5,346 nt of DNA from Pseudolabrys sp. (GCA_026125925.1 JAHCKF010000257.1:1-5346); one strand, 5' to 3'. Positions 1 through 4,771 are shown, counted from the first letter of the stretch. The notes: generated by a model not told the origin, from the sequence alone. Translations and numbers: made by a program.

Positions 1-126
1 GACGGCGGGCGAGGGCTTCATGACGATCTCGACGAAGCCCGGCCCGACACTCGTGAGCCGGGCGCCGAGCGTCGTCATCAAACCCTGTTTGGCAAAGCTC
101 TGCTGGATGCGATCGGGCGTGGACAA
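1..126 (-). CDS. PaaI-family hotdog thioesterase, N-terminal part (cut by window edge)
   Basis: The minus strand reads 42 codons open to the left edge. The peptide has SFAKQGLMTTLGARLTSVGP at about residues 9-28, followed by GFVEIVM. This is the usual opening of PaaI-type acyl-CoA thioesterases of the hotdog fold: a first helix with 'QGLM', then a β-strand. Such enzymes hydrolyse acyl- or phenylacetyl-CoA thioesters in the cytosol. The catalytic part (the HGG segment and Asn/Asp) lies outside the window, so activity cannot be checked. The start chosen is a TTG at 126-124, because GGAG (136-133) lies six bases upstream and no in-frame ATG or GTG is available nearby. The family call rests on a short N-terminus. 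A related YiiD/4HBT-type hotdog enzyme is possible. Confidence 0.72.
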   Translation of the reverse strand, partial: MSTPDRIQQSFAKQGLMTTLGARLTSVGPGFVEIVMKPSPAV

Positions 127-174
127 GACAATCTCCGGAGGGCGGAAGGCGGGATATCGCGAACCATCATACGC

Positions 175-203
175 GAAACAAAGAGCCGCCCCTAAAGGCG
201 GCT
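175..203 (-). terminator. Rho-independent terminator after the 48-residue protein gene
   Basis: AGCCGCC (184-190) and GGCGGCT (197-203) form a perfect 7-bp stem with a 6-base loop. Read on the minus strand, the stem is followed by CTTTGTTT. It lies about 80 bases past the stop of the minus-strand gene at 282-428 and upstream of the thioesterase start. It should therefore separate those two genes. Confidence 0.6.
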
Positions 204-281
204 GTGCAGCGAGCAATTCACAGAAGCATTGAGCCCATAGTAGGAGCGCGTGGCGTCAATCGCGCGGGCGCGCGAACGGCC

Positions 282-428
282 TCACTCGTCCTGCTTCGGC
301 GGCGGCGTTTCCTTCGCCTCTTCCTCGGCGATCAACCGTTCGAGTTGCCGACGCTGCGCCGCGTCCGTGGTCTGCGCCAGCAGACGACGGAAGTGCTCCA
401 AATTCGCGCGGTGAACGAACTTATCCAT
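282..428 (-). CDS. small charged helical protein, 48 aa, unknown function
   Basis: A 48-residue ORF starting MDKFVHRANLEHFRRLL and ending KETPPPKQDE, with a strong GGAGGG just upstream of the ATG. Residues 8-40 are rich in Arg, Glu, Gln and Leu with no prolines or glycines, so one or two amphipathic helices are likely. The tail is Pro/acidic and probably flexible. There is no signal peptide, membrane segment or cysteine. From memory, very similar short proteins with a 'VHRxNxxHFRxLL...EEEAK' pattern are common and uncharacterised in Bradyrhizobium and relatives. It is probably its own transcription unit, since a terminator follows it at 175-203 and about 190 gene-free bases precede it. No function is assigned. 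Confidence 0.72.
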   Translation of the reverse strand: MDKFVHRANLEHFRRLLAQTTDAAQRRQLERLIAEEEAKETPPPKQDE

Positions 429-620
429 GGGAACCCTCCATGGCTGCGGCCTTACGGTATCAGGATATCGGGAAAGTCGGCTGTAAAACAGTACTTTGAC
501 AACATTCCCCCATTACCTCTTCGATGGGCGAGTCGGGTGGGGATAACAGGCGCGGACTTGAAGATCGACTGAAAGCGCGCCTATCCGGCTTAAGGCCCGG
601 CGGGCGCCGGCACCGGTCGT

Positions 621-827
621 TCAAAGACGGCTCGCGGCCGGGCTGCCGTGGTGATGGCCGGCACCGGCCTCGATCGAGACCTCGCAGACCGGACATTCGA
701 ATGTCCGCCACTCCTGGCCTTTGACGTCCGGCGAAATCCGGGCGAGCCACATCTGCGATCCGCAACGGGCGCAGACCGGCCGGTCGATGTCGGGCGCGTT
801 GGTATCGTTGGCCTGGGTCTTTGACAT
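621..827 (-). CDS. small zinc-ribbon protein, copy 1 (68 aa)
   Basis: The 68-residue product has two CxxC knuckles, C19/C22 and C45/C48, a typical four-cysteine zinc ribbon. The core reads DIDRPVCARCGSQMWLAR followed by RTFECPVCEVS. A short His/Gly/Ser tail (HHH at 58-60) follows and may be flexible. The start is well set: AGGAGGGG lies five bases before the ATG. It is clearly paralogous to the protein encoded at 3453-3656 (29 of the first 51 residues identical by eye). It also shares its layout with that at 3908-4105. Zinc ribbons of this size can bind nucleic acid or a protein partner; which applies cannot be told. A weak GC hairpin (597-610) follows the gene but lacks a clear T-tract. Confidence 0.82.
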   Translation of the reverse strand: MSKTQANDTNAPDIDRPVCARCGSQMWLARISPDVKGQEWRTFECPVCEVSIEAGAGHHHGSPAASRL

Positions 828-1213
828 GTCGTCCCCTCCTGCATTGAGCGAGGCGGGAGTTCGGCCACCGACGCTGACTTACTCAATTACTCACTTGATG
901 TATCCGGCACCAAGTGCGTCGCGGCCGCGCGTGGCAATCATTCAATTACATCGAGCGCGTAGATACCACGGCAATGATGACGGTTTTGTGGTGCCGCATC
1001 GCGGCTCACCATCGACGGTCAACGAGTCGTATTTGTCTTTGAAACTCATCGATTTTTCATGGTGCGGCGGTGCGCCGCGTTCGTTGGCAATGCATCCGCG
1101 AATCGCCGGCGCACGCCGCGTCGCCATCGCCTTTCACCTAAGCCTCTGAACATTACGCGGCTTTCGGCGTTGGTCTCGAACGATACGAAGTTTGAAAATT
1201 ATCGGAGGAACTT
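828..1213. other. 386-base gene-free region between divergent genes
   Basis: This stretch separates the minus-strand zinc-ribbon gene from the plus-strand DUF2171 operon and must carry the promoters of both. The right end holds a good match to the stress sigma factor promoter (1147-1171). Near the left end there is a 7-base direct repeat, TTACTCA, at 879-885 and 887-893. A short GC hairpin, GCGGCG/CGCCGC, lies around 1063-1077. An ORF at 942-1127 on the minus strand has no recognisable content. No RNA gene could be recognised. Confidence 0.5.
1147..1171 (+). promoter_or_regulatory. candidate EcfG-type stress promoter for the DUF2171 operon
   Basis: TGAAC (1147-1151), 16 bases, then CGTT (1168-1171). 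The alphaproteobacterial general stress sigma factor consensus is GGAAC-N16/17-CGTT, so this site has one mismatch, in the first base of the -35 box. The start codon lies 42 bases further on, which leaves a normal leader of about 35 bases. Confidence 0.55.
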
Positions 1214-1453
1214 ATGGCCGACATCAGAGAACACATGAAAGTCATCGGCAAGGACGGCGCCCCGGTCGGCACCGTCGATCGCGTCGAAGGCGACCGCATC
1301 AAGCTGACCAAGAAGGACAGCGGCGCCGGACACGAGGGCCATCACCATTACATCGACCGCAAGCTGGTCGGTGCCGTGGAAGGCGACATTGTCAAGCTGT
1401 CGGTCAACGCTTCGGCGGTGCCCGAGACCGAACAGTCCGGCGCGAAGGTCTAG
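1214..1453 (+). CDS. DUF2171 domain protein (79 aa)
   Basis: The 79-residue product is a single small β-rich domain matching the DUF2171 family. It has 'MKVIGKDGAPVGTVDRVEGD' at about residues 8-27, then IKLTKKDS, a histidine cluster (H40, H43-H45) in GHHHYIDRKLVGAV, and a closing strand DIVKLSV. The 'DG..VGTVDRV' pattern resembles PRC-barrel-like folds. The molecular function of the family is not established. There is no signal peptide, so it should be cytosolic. GGAGG (1204-1208) lies five bases before the ATG. It is the first gene of a two-gene operon: the next gene's AGGAG overlaps its TAG stop. The candidate stress promoter upstream suggests induction under general stress. Confidence 0.85.
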   Translation: MADIREHMKVIGKDGAPVGTVDRVEGDRIKLTKKDSGAGHEGHHHYIDRKLVGAVEGDIVKLSVNASAVPETEQSGAKV

Positions 1454-1463
1454 GAGCGGCACC

Positions 1464-1736
1464 ATGGCACAAGCAGCATGGAAGAGGCCCGGCTCGCCGA
1501 TCGGCAAGAAGGGCCCGCGCAAGGCCAACCCTAAATACAAGCGCCGGCTCGGCGAGCGCTGGACGCCGCAGGAGCTGCGTCAGTTGCGCTCGCTCGCCCG
1601 GCACAACACGCCGACCGGCGTGCTCAGCCTGAAGCTGGGTCGGCCGCCGGCGGCGATCCGCAGCAAGGCGCAGCGTGAAGGCATTTCGCTGCGGCCGGTC
1701 AACCGCTCGCCGTATAGCCGGCGGCGACGCGGCTAG
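1464..1736 (+). CDS. basic Myb/SANT-like helix-turn-helix protein (90 aa)
   Basis: The 90-residue protein has a very basic N-terminus (Lys/Arg-rich, residues 7-31), one homeodomain-like helix-turn-helix (about 32-77) and a basic tail RSPYSRRRRG. The HTH begins RWTPQELRQLRSLA, has a turn around NTPTGVLS, and a recognition-type helix GRPPAAIRSKAQREGI. This resembles the 'RWT..E...L..L...G.s...IA..LGRs..AVR.kA...GI' pattern of bacterial Myb/SANT-like proteins. Only the first of the usual tryptophans is present (W33). The charge implies DNA binding; the target is unknown. AGGAG (1452-1456) overlaps the stop codon of the DUF2171 gene, with seven bases to the ATG, so the two genes are almost certainly co-transcribed and possibly translationally coupled. 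An earlier in-frame ATG (1371) would run inside the DUF2171 gene and lacks an SD. Confidence 0.8.
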   Translation: MAQAAWKRPGSPIGKKGPRKANPKYKRRLGERWTPQELRQLRSLARHNTPTGVLSLKLGRPPAAIRSKAQREGISLRPVNRSPYSRRRRG

Positions 1737-1827
1737 AACCTTTCGCGTGCGGCCGCGTTAATTGGCCAAAGGCCTCGACCTCTCGCGACAAGGAGATGTC
1801 CGCGTCGATGAGGAAGGGCCGAGGAAC

Positions 1828-1866
1828 GGAAGAGTGCGGGTGCGAGCCCGGACTCTTCTTGTTTGT
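1828..1866 (+). terminator. Rho-independent terminator after the DUF2171/HTH operon
   Basis: Bases 1830-1841 pair with 1846-1857: a 12-bp stem with one G-G mismatch and one G-T wobble, closed by the GNRA-type tetraloop GCGA (1842-1845). CTTGTTTGT follows on the plus strand. It lies about 95 bases past the stop at 1736, in the gap before the convergent isochorismatase-family gene. Read on the other strand the T-tract is poor, so it acts mainly on the plus-strand operon. Confidence 0.65.
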
Positions 1867-1925
1867 AGGTGATGATAAGGGTCCGGCCGTGCTGGGCCGT
1901 CCGCCTTCGCGGATGATGACGATCC

Positions 1926-2561
1926 TCACGCCGCGCGAGCCGGTGCCCACAGCGCCATGATCTCCGCGGCATCGGCGATCGCGATCTGCTCGGAGAAGCG
2001 CGTCTCGTACAGTGTCATCAGCGCATCGTGGCCGGCGTCGGACGAGCTGCAGATCGCGTCGCGCACCACGATGGTGCGGAAGCCGAGATCGACGGCGTCG
2101 AGCACGCTGGCGACGACGCAGACATCCGTCTCCGAACCGCTGACGATCAGCGTATCGACGTGTCGCTCAGTCAGAAACGGCAGGAGGGCCGGCGCCGAGA
2201 ATGCCGAATAGCGCGTCTTGTCGATGACCTCGGCCGGCGGTGCATAGTGCGCCAGCGCCGGGTCGAGCTCGATCAGCGCCGGATCGATGACGTCGCGCGT
2301 CGCGCAGCGCCAACGGGTGTAATAGCGGCGCCACATGCCCGGCATGTCGTCGGCGGATTGCGGCGGGATGAAACGGGTGAAGACGGTCCGCTGCGGGTAA
2401 TGCCCGGCCAGCGTTGCGACGACCGGCAGCACGCGCTCCATCCACGGCGTCGGCCAGATGCCGGCGGCGCCGAACAGGCGTTGCATGTCGATGCACAGGT
2501 GCACGGCGTTGTCGCCGGGCGCCGGCGGCTGTTTATTCGTGGCTCTGGTCTTACTCGACAT
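1926..2561 (-). CDS. isochorismatase-family cysteine hydrolase (211 aa)
   Basis: The 211-residue product matches the isochorismatase-like hydrolase fold. The catalytic triad is visible: D25 in HLCIDMQ, K115 in VIDKTRYSAF, and C148 in SGSETDVCVVASVLDAV. The usual 'G..T..CV..T...A...G', VVRDA and following acidic/Ser positions are present. Length is normal for the family (180-220). Members hydrolyse C-N or ether bonds in substrates such as isochorismate, nicotinamide, N-carbamoylsarcosine and small ureides. The substrate here cannot be told, since no pathway gene is adjacent. The protein is cytosolic, with a polar N-terminal stretch of about 19 residues. The start is uncertain: no Shine-Dalgarno precedes the ATG and the terminator of the upstream DUF892 gene ends 13 bases before it. 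V20 (GTG) is an alternative, but also lacks an SD. Confidence 0.88.
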   Translation of the reverse strand: MSSKTRATNKQPPAPGDNAVHLCIDMQRLFGAAGIWPTPWMERVLPVVATLAGHYPQRTVFTRFIPPQSADDMPGMWRRYYTRWRCATRDVIDPALIELDPALAHYAPPAEVIDKTRYSAFSAPALLPFLTERHVDTLIVSGSETDVCVVASVLDAVDLGFRTIVVRDAICSSSDAGHDALMTLYETRFSEQIAIADAAEIMALWAPARAA

Positions 2562-2566
2562 AGCGG

Positions 2567-2606
2567 CAAGAAGAGGACGGGCGCCTCGTCGCCGAGGCGC
2601 CCGTCC
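2567..2606 (-). terminator. strong Rho-independent terminator of the DUF892 gene
   Basis: Bases 2575-2588 and 2593-2606 form a perfect 14-bp, GC-rich stem. On the minus strand it is closed by the tetraloop GCGA and followed by TCTTCTTG. The stem begins two bases after the DUF892 stop and ends 13 bases before the annotated start of the isochorismatase-family gene. Its loop is the same as that of the terminator at 1828-1866. Confidence 0.85.
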
Positions 2607-2608
2607 TG

Positions 2609-3103
2609 TCAGGCGGCTTTCTGGTTGATAGCCGAGCCGGCGAGCTTATTGAGCAGTGCGTCGGTCTTCTTTTCTTCTTCAAGGGTCTGCTGGAGAAGCT
2701 TGGCCGCTTCCTTCATGCCGAGCTGTTCGGCCCAGGCGACCAGCGTGCCGTAGCGCGCCATTTCGTAGTGCTCGACGGCCTGCGCGCCGGAGAGAAGGCC
2801 GGCATCGAGCGCGGGCGAATCCTCGAAGTCTTCCATGACTTCCTCGCCTTCTTCGACCAGGCCGAGAATGGCCGGGCAGGTTTTGCCCTTCGGCGATTGT
2901 TCGATCATCTTGAAGACCTGCTTCAGACGCTCGACTTGTCCCTTGGTTTCCTCGACATGGTTTTCGAAGGCGGCGCGAAGCTGATCGGAATTGACCGCCT
3001 TGGCCATCTTCGGCAGCGCGACGAGGATCTTGCGTTCCGCGTAATAAATATCCTTGAGGTTCTCAAGGAAGAGGTCTTCCAGGGTCTTGTTCTGACCGGG
3101 CAT
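2609..3103 (-). CDS. ferritin-like DUF892 protein (YciE/YciF type, 164 aa)
   Basis: The 164-residue protein opens with TLEDLFLENLKDIYYAERKI, the signature start of the DUF892 (YciE/YciF) ferritin-like family. It is an antiparallel four-helix bundle with a likely di-iron or di-metal site. Candidate ligands are E23 (YAER), H49/E52 (NHVEE), E84-E88, E111/H112/E114 (VEHYEMA) and E142-E144. Members are stress-induced cytosolic proteins in many bacteria; their exact chemistry is unknown. Length is normal. The start at 3103 was chosen over the in-frame ATG at 3142 because AGGAG (3114-3110) lies six bases upstream and the promoter lies between the two ATGs. A near-consensus EcfG promoter (3136-3160) lies 32 bases upstream and a strong terminator directly follows, so it is probably monocistronic and stress-induced. 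Confidence 0.92.
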   Translation of the reverse strand: MPGQNKTLEDLFLENLKDIYYAERKILVALPKMAKAVNSDQLRAAFENHVEETKGQVERLKQVFKMIEQSPKGKTCPAILGLVEEGEEVMEDFEDSPALDAGLLSGAQAVEHYEMARYGTLVAWAEQLGMKEAAKLLQQTLEEEKKTDALLNKLAGSAINQKAA

Positions 3104-3135
3104 GGCAAACTCCTGCTGGTGTGAATTCCCTCCCC

Positions 3136-3160
3136 AACGCAAGTTTTTGGCGGCAGTTCC
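3136..3160 (-). promoter_or_regulatory. EcfG-type general stress promoter for the DUF892 gene
   Basis: On the minus strand GGAAC (3160-3156) is followed by 16 bases and CGTT (3139-3136), an exact match to the alphaproteobacterial EcfG consensus. The DUF892 start codon lies 32 bases downstream. A 6-base inverted repeat (3150-3155 with 3163-3168) brackets the -35 box; it may be chance. Confidence 0.78.
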
Positions 3161-3225
3161 GTTGCCGCAGCAGCTTTAGGGAATGCGATCATCATTTGGT
3201 ATTTGCGCTGCGGCGAAACGCTTTC

Positions 3226-3251
3226 GGAACCGCGGCGCGGCGCCGGACGTT
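3226..3251 (+). promoter_or_regulatory. EcfG-type general stress promoter for the 52-aa protein gene
   Basis: On the plus strand GGAAC (3226-3230) is followed by 17 bases and CGTT (3248-3251), again an exact match to the EcfG consensus. The start codon of the 52-residue protein is 37 bases downstream. It points away from the DUF892 promoter, 65 bases to the left. Confidence 0.78.
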
Positions 3252-3288
3252 TTCATCGCTTCACGGGGACAAGAAGCGGGAGCGTCGC

Positions 3289-3447
3289 ATGCCGACGAAG
3301 CAGCACGAGAAGAATATCGAGACAGGCCAGCAGGGAACGCACGAGCCTTGGAAGAAACCCGGTCAGGCCTCCCAGGATACCTCGCCGAAGGTGCCGAAGA
3401 AGGAAGACCGGCAGGGTGACTTCGACCAGGTCAATCAGACGAGCTAG
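3289..3447 (+). CDS. small hydrophilic, probably disordered protein (52 aa)
   Basis: The 52-residue product MPTKQHEKNIETGQQGTHEP... is almost free of hydrophobic residues. It is rich in Lys, Gln, Asp, Glu, Pro and Gly, with one Trp, and ends GDFDQVNQTS. No fold, signal peptide or cysteine is visible; it is likely intrinsically disordered. From memory, short rhizobial proteins with the same 'HEPWKKPGQ' and 'KEDRQGDFD' segments exist and are uncharacterised. GGGAG (3278-3282) lies six bases before the ATG, and an exact EcfG promoter match precedes it, so a stress role is plausible. It converges with the zinc-ribbon gene at 3453-3656 with only five bases between the stops and no visible terminator hairpin, so the two transcripts probably overlap. 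Confidence 0.75.
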   Translation: MPTKQHEKNIETGQQGTHEPWKKPGQASQDTSPKVPKKEDRQGDFDQVNQTS

Positions 3448-3452
3448 CGGCG

Positions 3453-3656
3453 TCAGATCGGGGTCGCCGCGCCACCTTGCCCGCTCTCGCCGGCTCCGTT
3501 GGTGGATACCTCGCACACCGGGCATTCGAAGGTGCGGCACTCACGGCCGTCGGTCGCTTCTGCGACGCGCGACATCCACATGCGCGAGCCACACGTTCGA
3601 CACGTCGGCCGGTCGATGTCCGTTAGATTTGCCGGATTGATTTGAATGGTTGGCAT
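3453..3656 (-). CDS. small zinc-ribbon protein, copy 2 (67 aa)
   Basis: The 67-residue protein has the same architecture as the product of 621-827: C19/C22 (CRTCGSRMWMSR) and C45/C48 (RTFECPVCEVS), plus one extra cysteine at position 40 (W41 neighbourhood in copy 1). The DIDRP lead-in and the whole RTFECPVCEVS block are identical between the two copies. The N-terminal arms (about 12 residues) and the Gly/Ala-rich tails differ. AGGAG lies seven bases before the ATG. No EcfG-like promoter was found upstream, unlike the neighbouring genes. A TTGACA (3783-3778 on the minus strand) was seen without a convincing -10 at 17 bases. It is likely a zinc-binding protein that contacts nucleic acid or protein; the actual role is unknown. 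Confidence 0.82.
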   Translation of the reverse strand: MPTIQINPANLTDIDRPTCRTCGSRMWMSRVAEATDGRECRTFECPVCEVSTNGAGESGQGGAATPI

Positions 3657-3907
3657 CGCATCTCTCCTGCCGGTTGGCTAGGCGGGAGCGCGCGCTGTCT
3701 CTCTGCCATCGGCGCCCAGATGAGTCTGTCGTTGCCGATGATGAACCTAATGTAAGTCAGGCGGCGTCGGAGTGTAGTGTCAAAAGACACACCGCGACGA
3801 AATACACGGGTTAATGAAATTCGACCGCCGTCATGCAGGCGACACAATCAAGCATCGGAAACGCCCTGCAATGGATAAGTCTGGCGCAGCAAATTTTATC
3901 GTGCCGG
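3657..3907. other. 251-base intergenic region between zinc-ribbon genes 2 and 3
   Basis: No gene could be supported here. It contains a 5-base inverted repeat, GTGTC-AAAA-GACAC (3777-3790), overlapping a TTGACA on the minus strand. It is less GC-rich than the flanks around 3880-3900. It probably carries the promoter of the zinc-ribbon gene at 3453-3656, but a complete promoter was not recognised. No terminator for the gene at 3908-4105 is visible, so read-through into the next minus-strand gene is possible. Confidence 0.4.
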
Positions 3908-4105
3908 TCAATCGCACGGTTTGCCGGCAACATCTGCGGTGCGCGACTGTTCATCGCCGCATGTGAGGCAGAGAAAAATCTGCATCTCATATTGTTCGCC
4001 GGCTGTGGGATGCGGCGAGCGGCGCGTCAGCATGGCATCGCCGCCGCATTTATCGCAGATCAGGCGATCCCTGGCGCCGTAGGTGTCGGGATGATCGATG
4101 ATCAT
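3908..4105 (-). CDS. small zinc-ribbon protein, divergent copy 3 (65 aa)
   Basis: The 65-residue protein has two CxxC knuckles, C17/C20 (LICDKCGGDAMLTRR) and C46/C49 (FLCLTCGDEQSRT). They are separated by nearly the same distance as in the two other zinc-ribbon proteins of this window. It shares the 'xCxxCGxxxMxxxR' first knuckle with them but little sequence elsewhere. A fifth cysteine lies near the C-terminus (C64). The Shine-Dalgarno is weak (GAGG about eight bases upstream), so the start is less certain. Coding is supported by the paired knuckles and the relationship to its neighbours. The same DNA is open on the plus strand (3833-4183), but that product shows no domain. Confidence 0.7.
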   Translation of the reverse strand: MIIDHPDTYGARDRLICDKCGGDAMLTRRSPHPTAGEQYEMQIFLCLTCGDEQSRTADVAGKPCD

Positions 4106-4321
4106 GGCCTGGCCTCACGCACTGTAGCGCATACGACAGAGATGAACCGGCAGCGGCCGCCCTCGCATGGAGGCCGGCCTTGAGCCAAGCGTGGTTCATA
4201 ACGGCGGGCAAGTCGAGTTCATAATTCGGCACTCACGGCGAGGGATTGCCAGCGCGGATTATCGCGCGCCGTCAACGCCGTTTTGTTTGTCCGCAAAGCA
4301 AAATGGCCCTCGGCGCCGGCG

Positions 4322-4368
4322 CATGAAGCGAAAGAGGCCGCCGGTGAAGCGGCCTCCGAGGCTTCATG
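4322..4368 (-). terminator. long nested hairpin terminator after the secreted protein gene
   Basis: The inner stem GAGGCCGC (4334-4341) with GCGGCCTC (4349-4356) has a 7-base loop. The outer stem CATGAAGC (4322-4329) with GCTTCATG (4361-4368) encloses it, separated by 4x4 internal bases. On the minus strand the inner stem is followed by TTTCGCTTC. The element starts 11 bases after the stop of the minus-strand gene at 4380-4688, so it should terminate that gene. Confidence 0.65.
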
Positions 4369-4379
4369 AGTTGGGACCG

Positions 4380-4688
4380 TCAGTACCCCCGGTACGGCTT
4401 GCAGACGCCGTCCTGAATGGTGAAGTTCGGCCGGCCGCAGCGCGGATCGCCGTAGTCGTAGCGGTAGCCGTAAGGATGTCCCGGATCGGCGTAGCGCGGA
4501 CGGCGATAGTGCTCGCGGTAGTAATAACGCGGCCGCTCCTCATAGTAGCCGTAGCGCGGCCCGCGCATCGGCGCGCAGCGATAGCCGTTGTCGTAATAGC
4601 CGCGGCCGCAACCGTCGGCGGCCTGGCTCGGTGCCGGCGCAGCGGCAAGCGCCGCCAGGCCCAGCATCGCAGCAAGCACTGTCTTCAT
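4380..4688 (-). CDS. secreted Tyr/Arg-rich four-cysteine protein (102 aa)
   Basis: The product begins with a Sec signal peptide (MKTVLAAMLGLAALAAAP, likely cleavage at SQA|AD near residue 23). The mature chain of about 79 residues is rich in Tyr (17), Arg, Gly and Pro. The middle is low-complexity (RYYYREHYRRPRY, YGYRYDYG), between two cysteine pairs: C27/C38 (GCGRGYYDNGYRC) and C84/C96 (CGRPNFTIQDGVCKPYRGY). Two disulphides in the periplasm are plausible. From memory, 'GCG.G...N..G.C' secreted small proteins are frequent in Bradyrhizobium and have no known function. An ATG two codons earlier (4694) is possible, but GGAGG (4702-4698) is only three bases from it and nine from the ATG used here. 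A candidate stress promoter lies upstream and a terminator follows. Confidence 0.75.
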   Translation of the reverse strand: MKTVLAAMLGLAALAAAPAPSQAADGCGRGYYDNGYRCAPMRGPRYGYYEERPRYYYREHYRRPRYADPGHPYGYRYDYGDPRCGRPNFTIQDGVCKPYRGY

Positions 4689-4739
4689 CTCCATTCACCT
4701 CCGTCGCCCAGCCGGGCCCATTCAACTGCAACGAAGATG

Positions 4740-4764
4740 AACGCTGGCCGAACAATTTCGTTCG
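4740..4764 (-). promoter_or_regulatory. candidate EcfG-type stress promoter for the secreted protein gene
   Basis: On the minus strand CGAAC (4764-4760) is followed by 16 bases and CGTT (4743-4740). It has one mismatch to GGAAC-N16-CGTT, in the first base of the -35 box. The start at 4688 is 51 bases downstream. The CGAAC...GTTCG sequence is also a small dyad (4749-4764), which may have produced the match by chance. Confidence 0.48.
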
Positions 4765-4771
4765 GAATCGA

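Noticed and set aside
597..610. GC hairpin after zinc-ribbon gene 1 as a terminator
   Set aside because: Only a 5-bp stem, and the sequence that follows on the minus strand (CCTTAAG) lacks a T-tract. Too weak to list as a terminator.
879..893. Direct repeat TTACTCA-A-TTACTCA
   Set aside because: Two short copies are expected by chance. No third copy or matching site before another gene was found.
942..1127. 61-codon minus-strand ORF in the gene-free region (possible shorter start at 1049)
   Set aside because: No recognisable domain, only a weak AGGTG before the long start and no SD before the shorter one, and codon use is mixed. Kept as unlikely, not excluded.
721..1149. 142-codon plus-strand ORF
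   Set aside because: Its first part is antisense to zinc-ribbon gene 1 and the rest lies in the gene-free region. No domain or SD is visible.
1796..1960. 54-codon plus-strand ORF starting after AAGGAG, running through the terminator hairpin into the end of the isochorismatase-family gene
   Set aside because: The SD is directly next to the first ATG and 12 bases from the second, the ORF contains the hairpin, and the product shows no family. The CCGTGCTGGGC segment looks like intergenic repeat DNA seen in related genomes, but this could not be tested.
2028..2753. 241-codon plus-strand ORF
   Set aside because: Antisense shadow of the isochorismatase-family and DUF892 genes, with an Arg-rich product and no domain.
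3777..3790. GTGTC-AAAA-GACAC inverted repeat as an operator
   Set aside because: The stem is only five bases and no promoter could be completed around it, so it is mentioned only as part of the intergenic description.
3623..3847. 74-codon minus-strand ORF overlapping the start of zinc-ribbon gene 2
   Set aside because: Arg-rich, no SD, no domain, and it overlaps a better-supported gene and its likely promoter region.
3833..4183. 116-codon plus-strand ORF opposite zinc-ribbon gene 3
   Set aside because: The minus strand has a paired-knuckle zinc ribbon related to its neighbours. The plus product has no recognisable feature and no SD.
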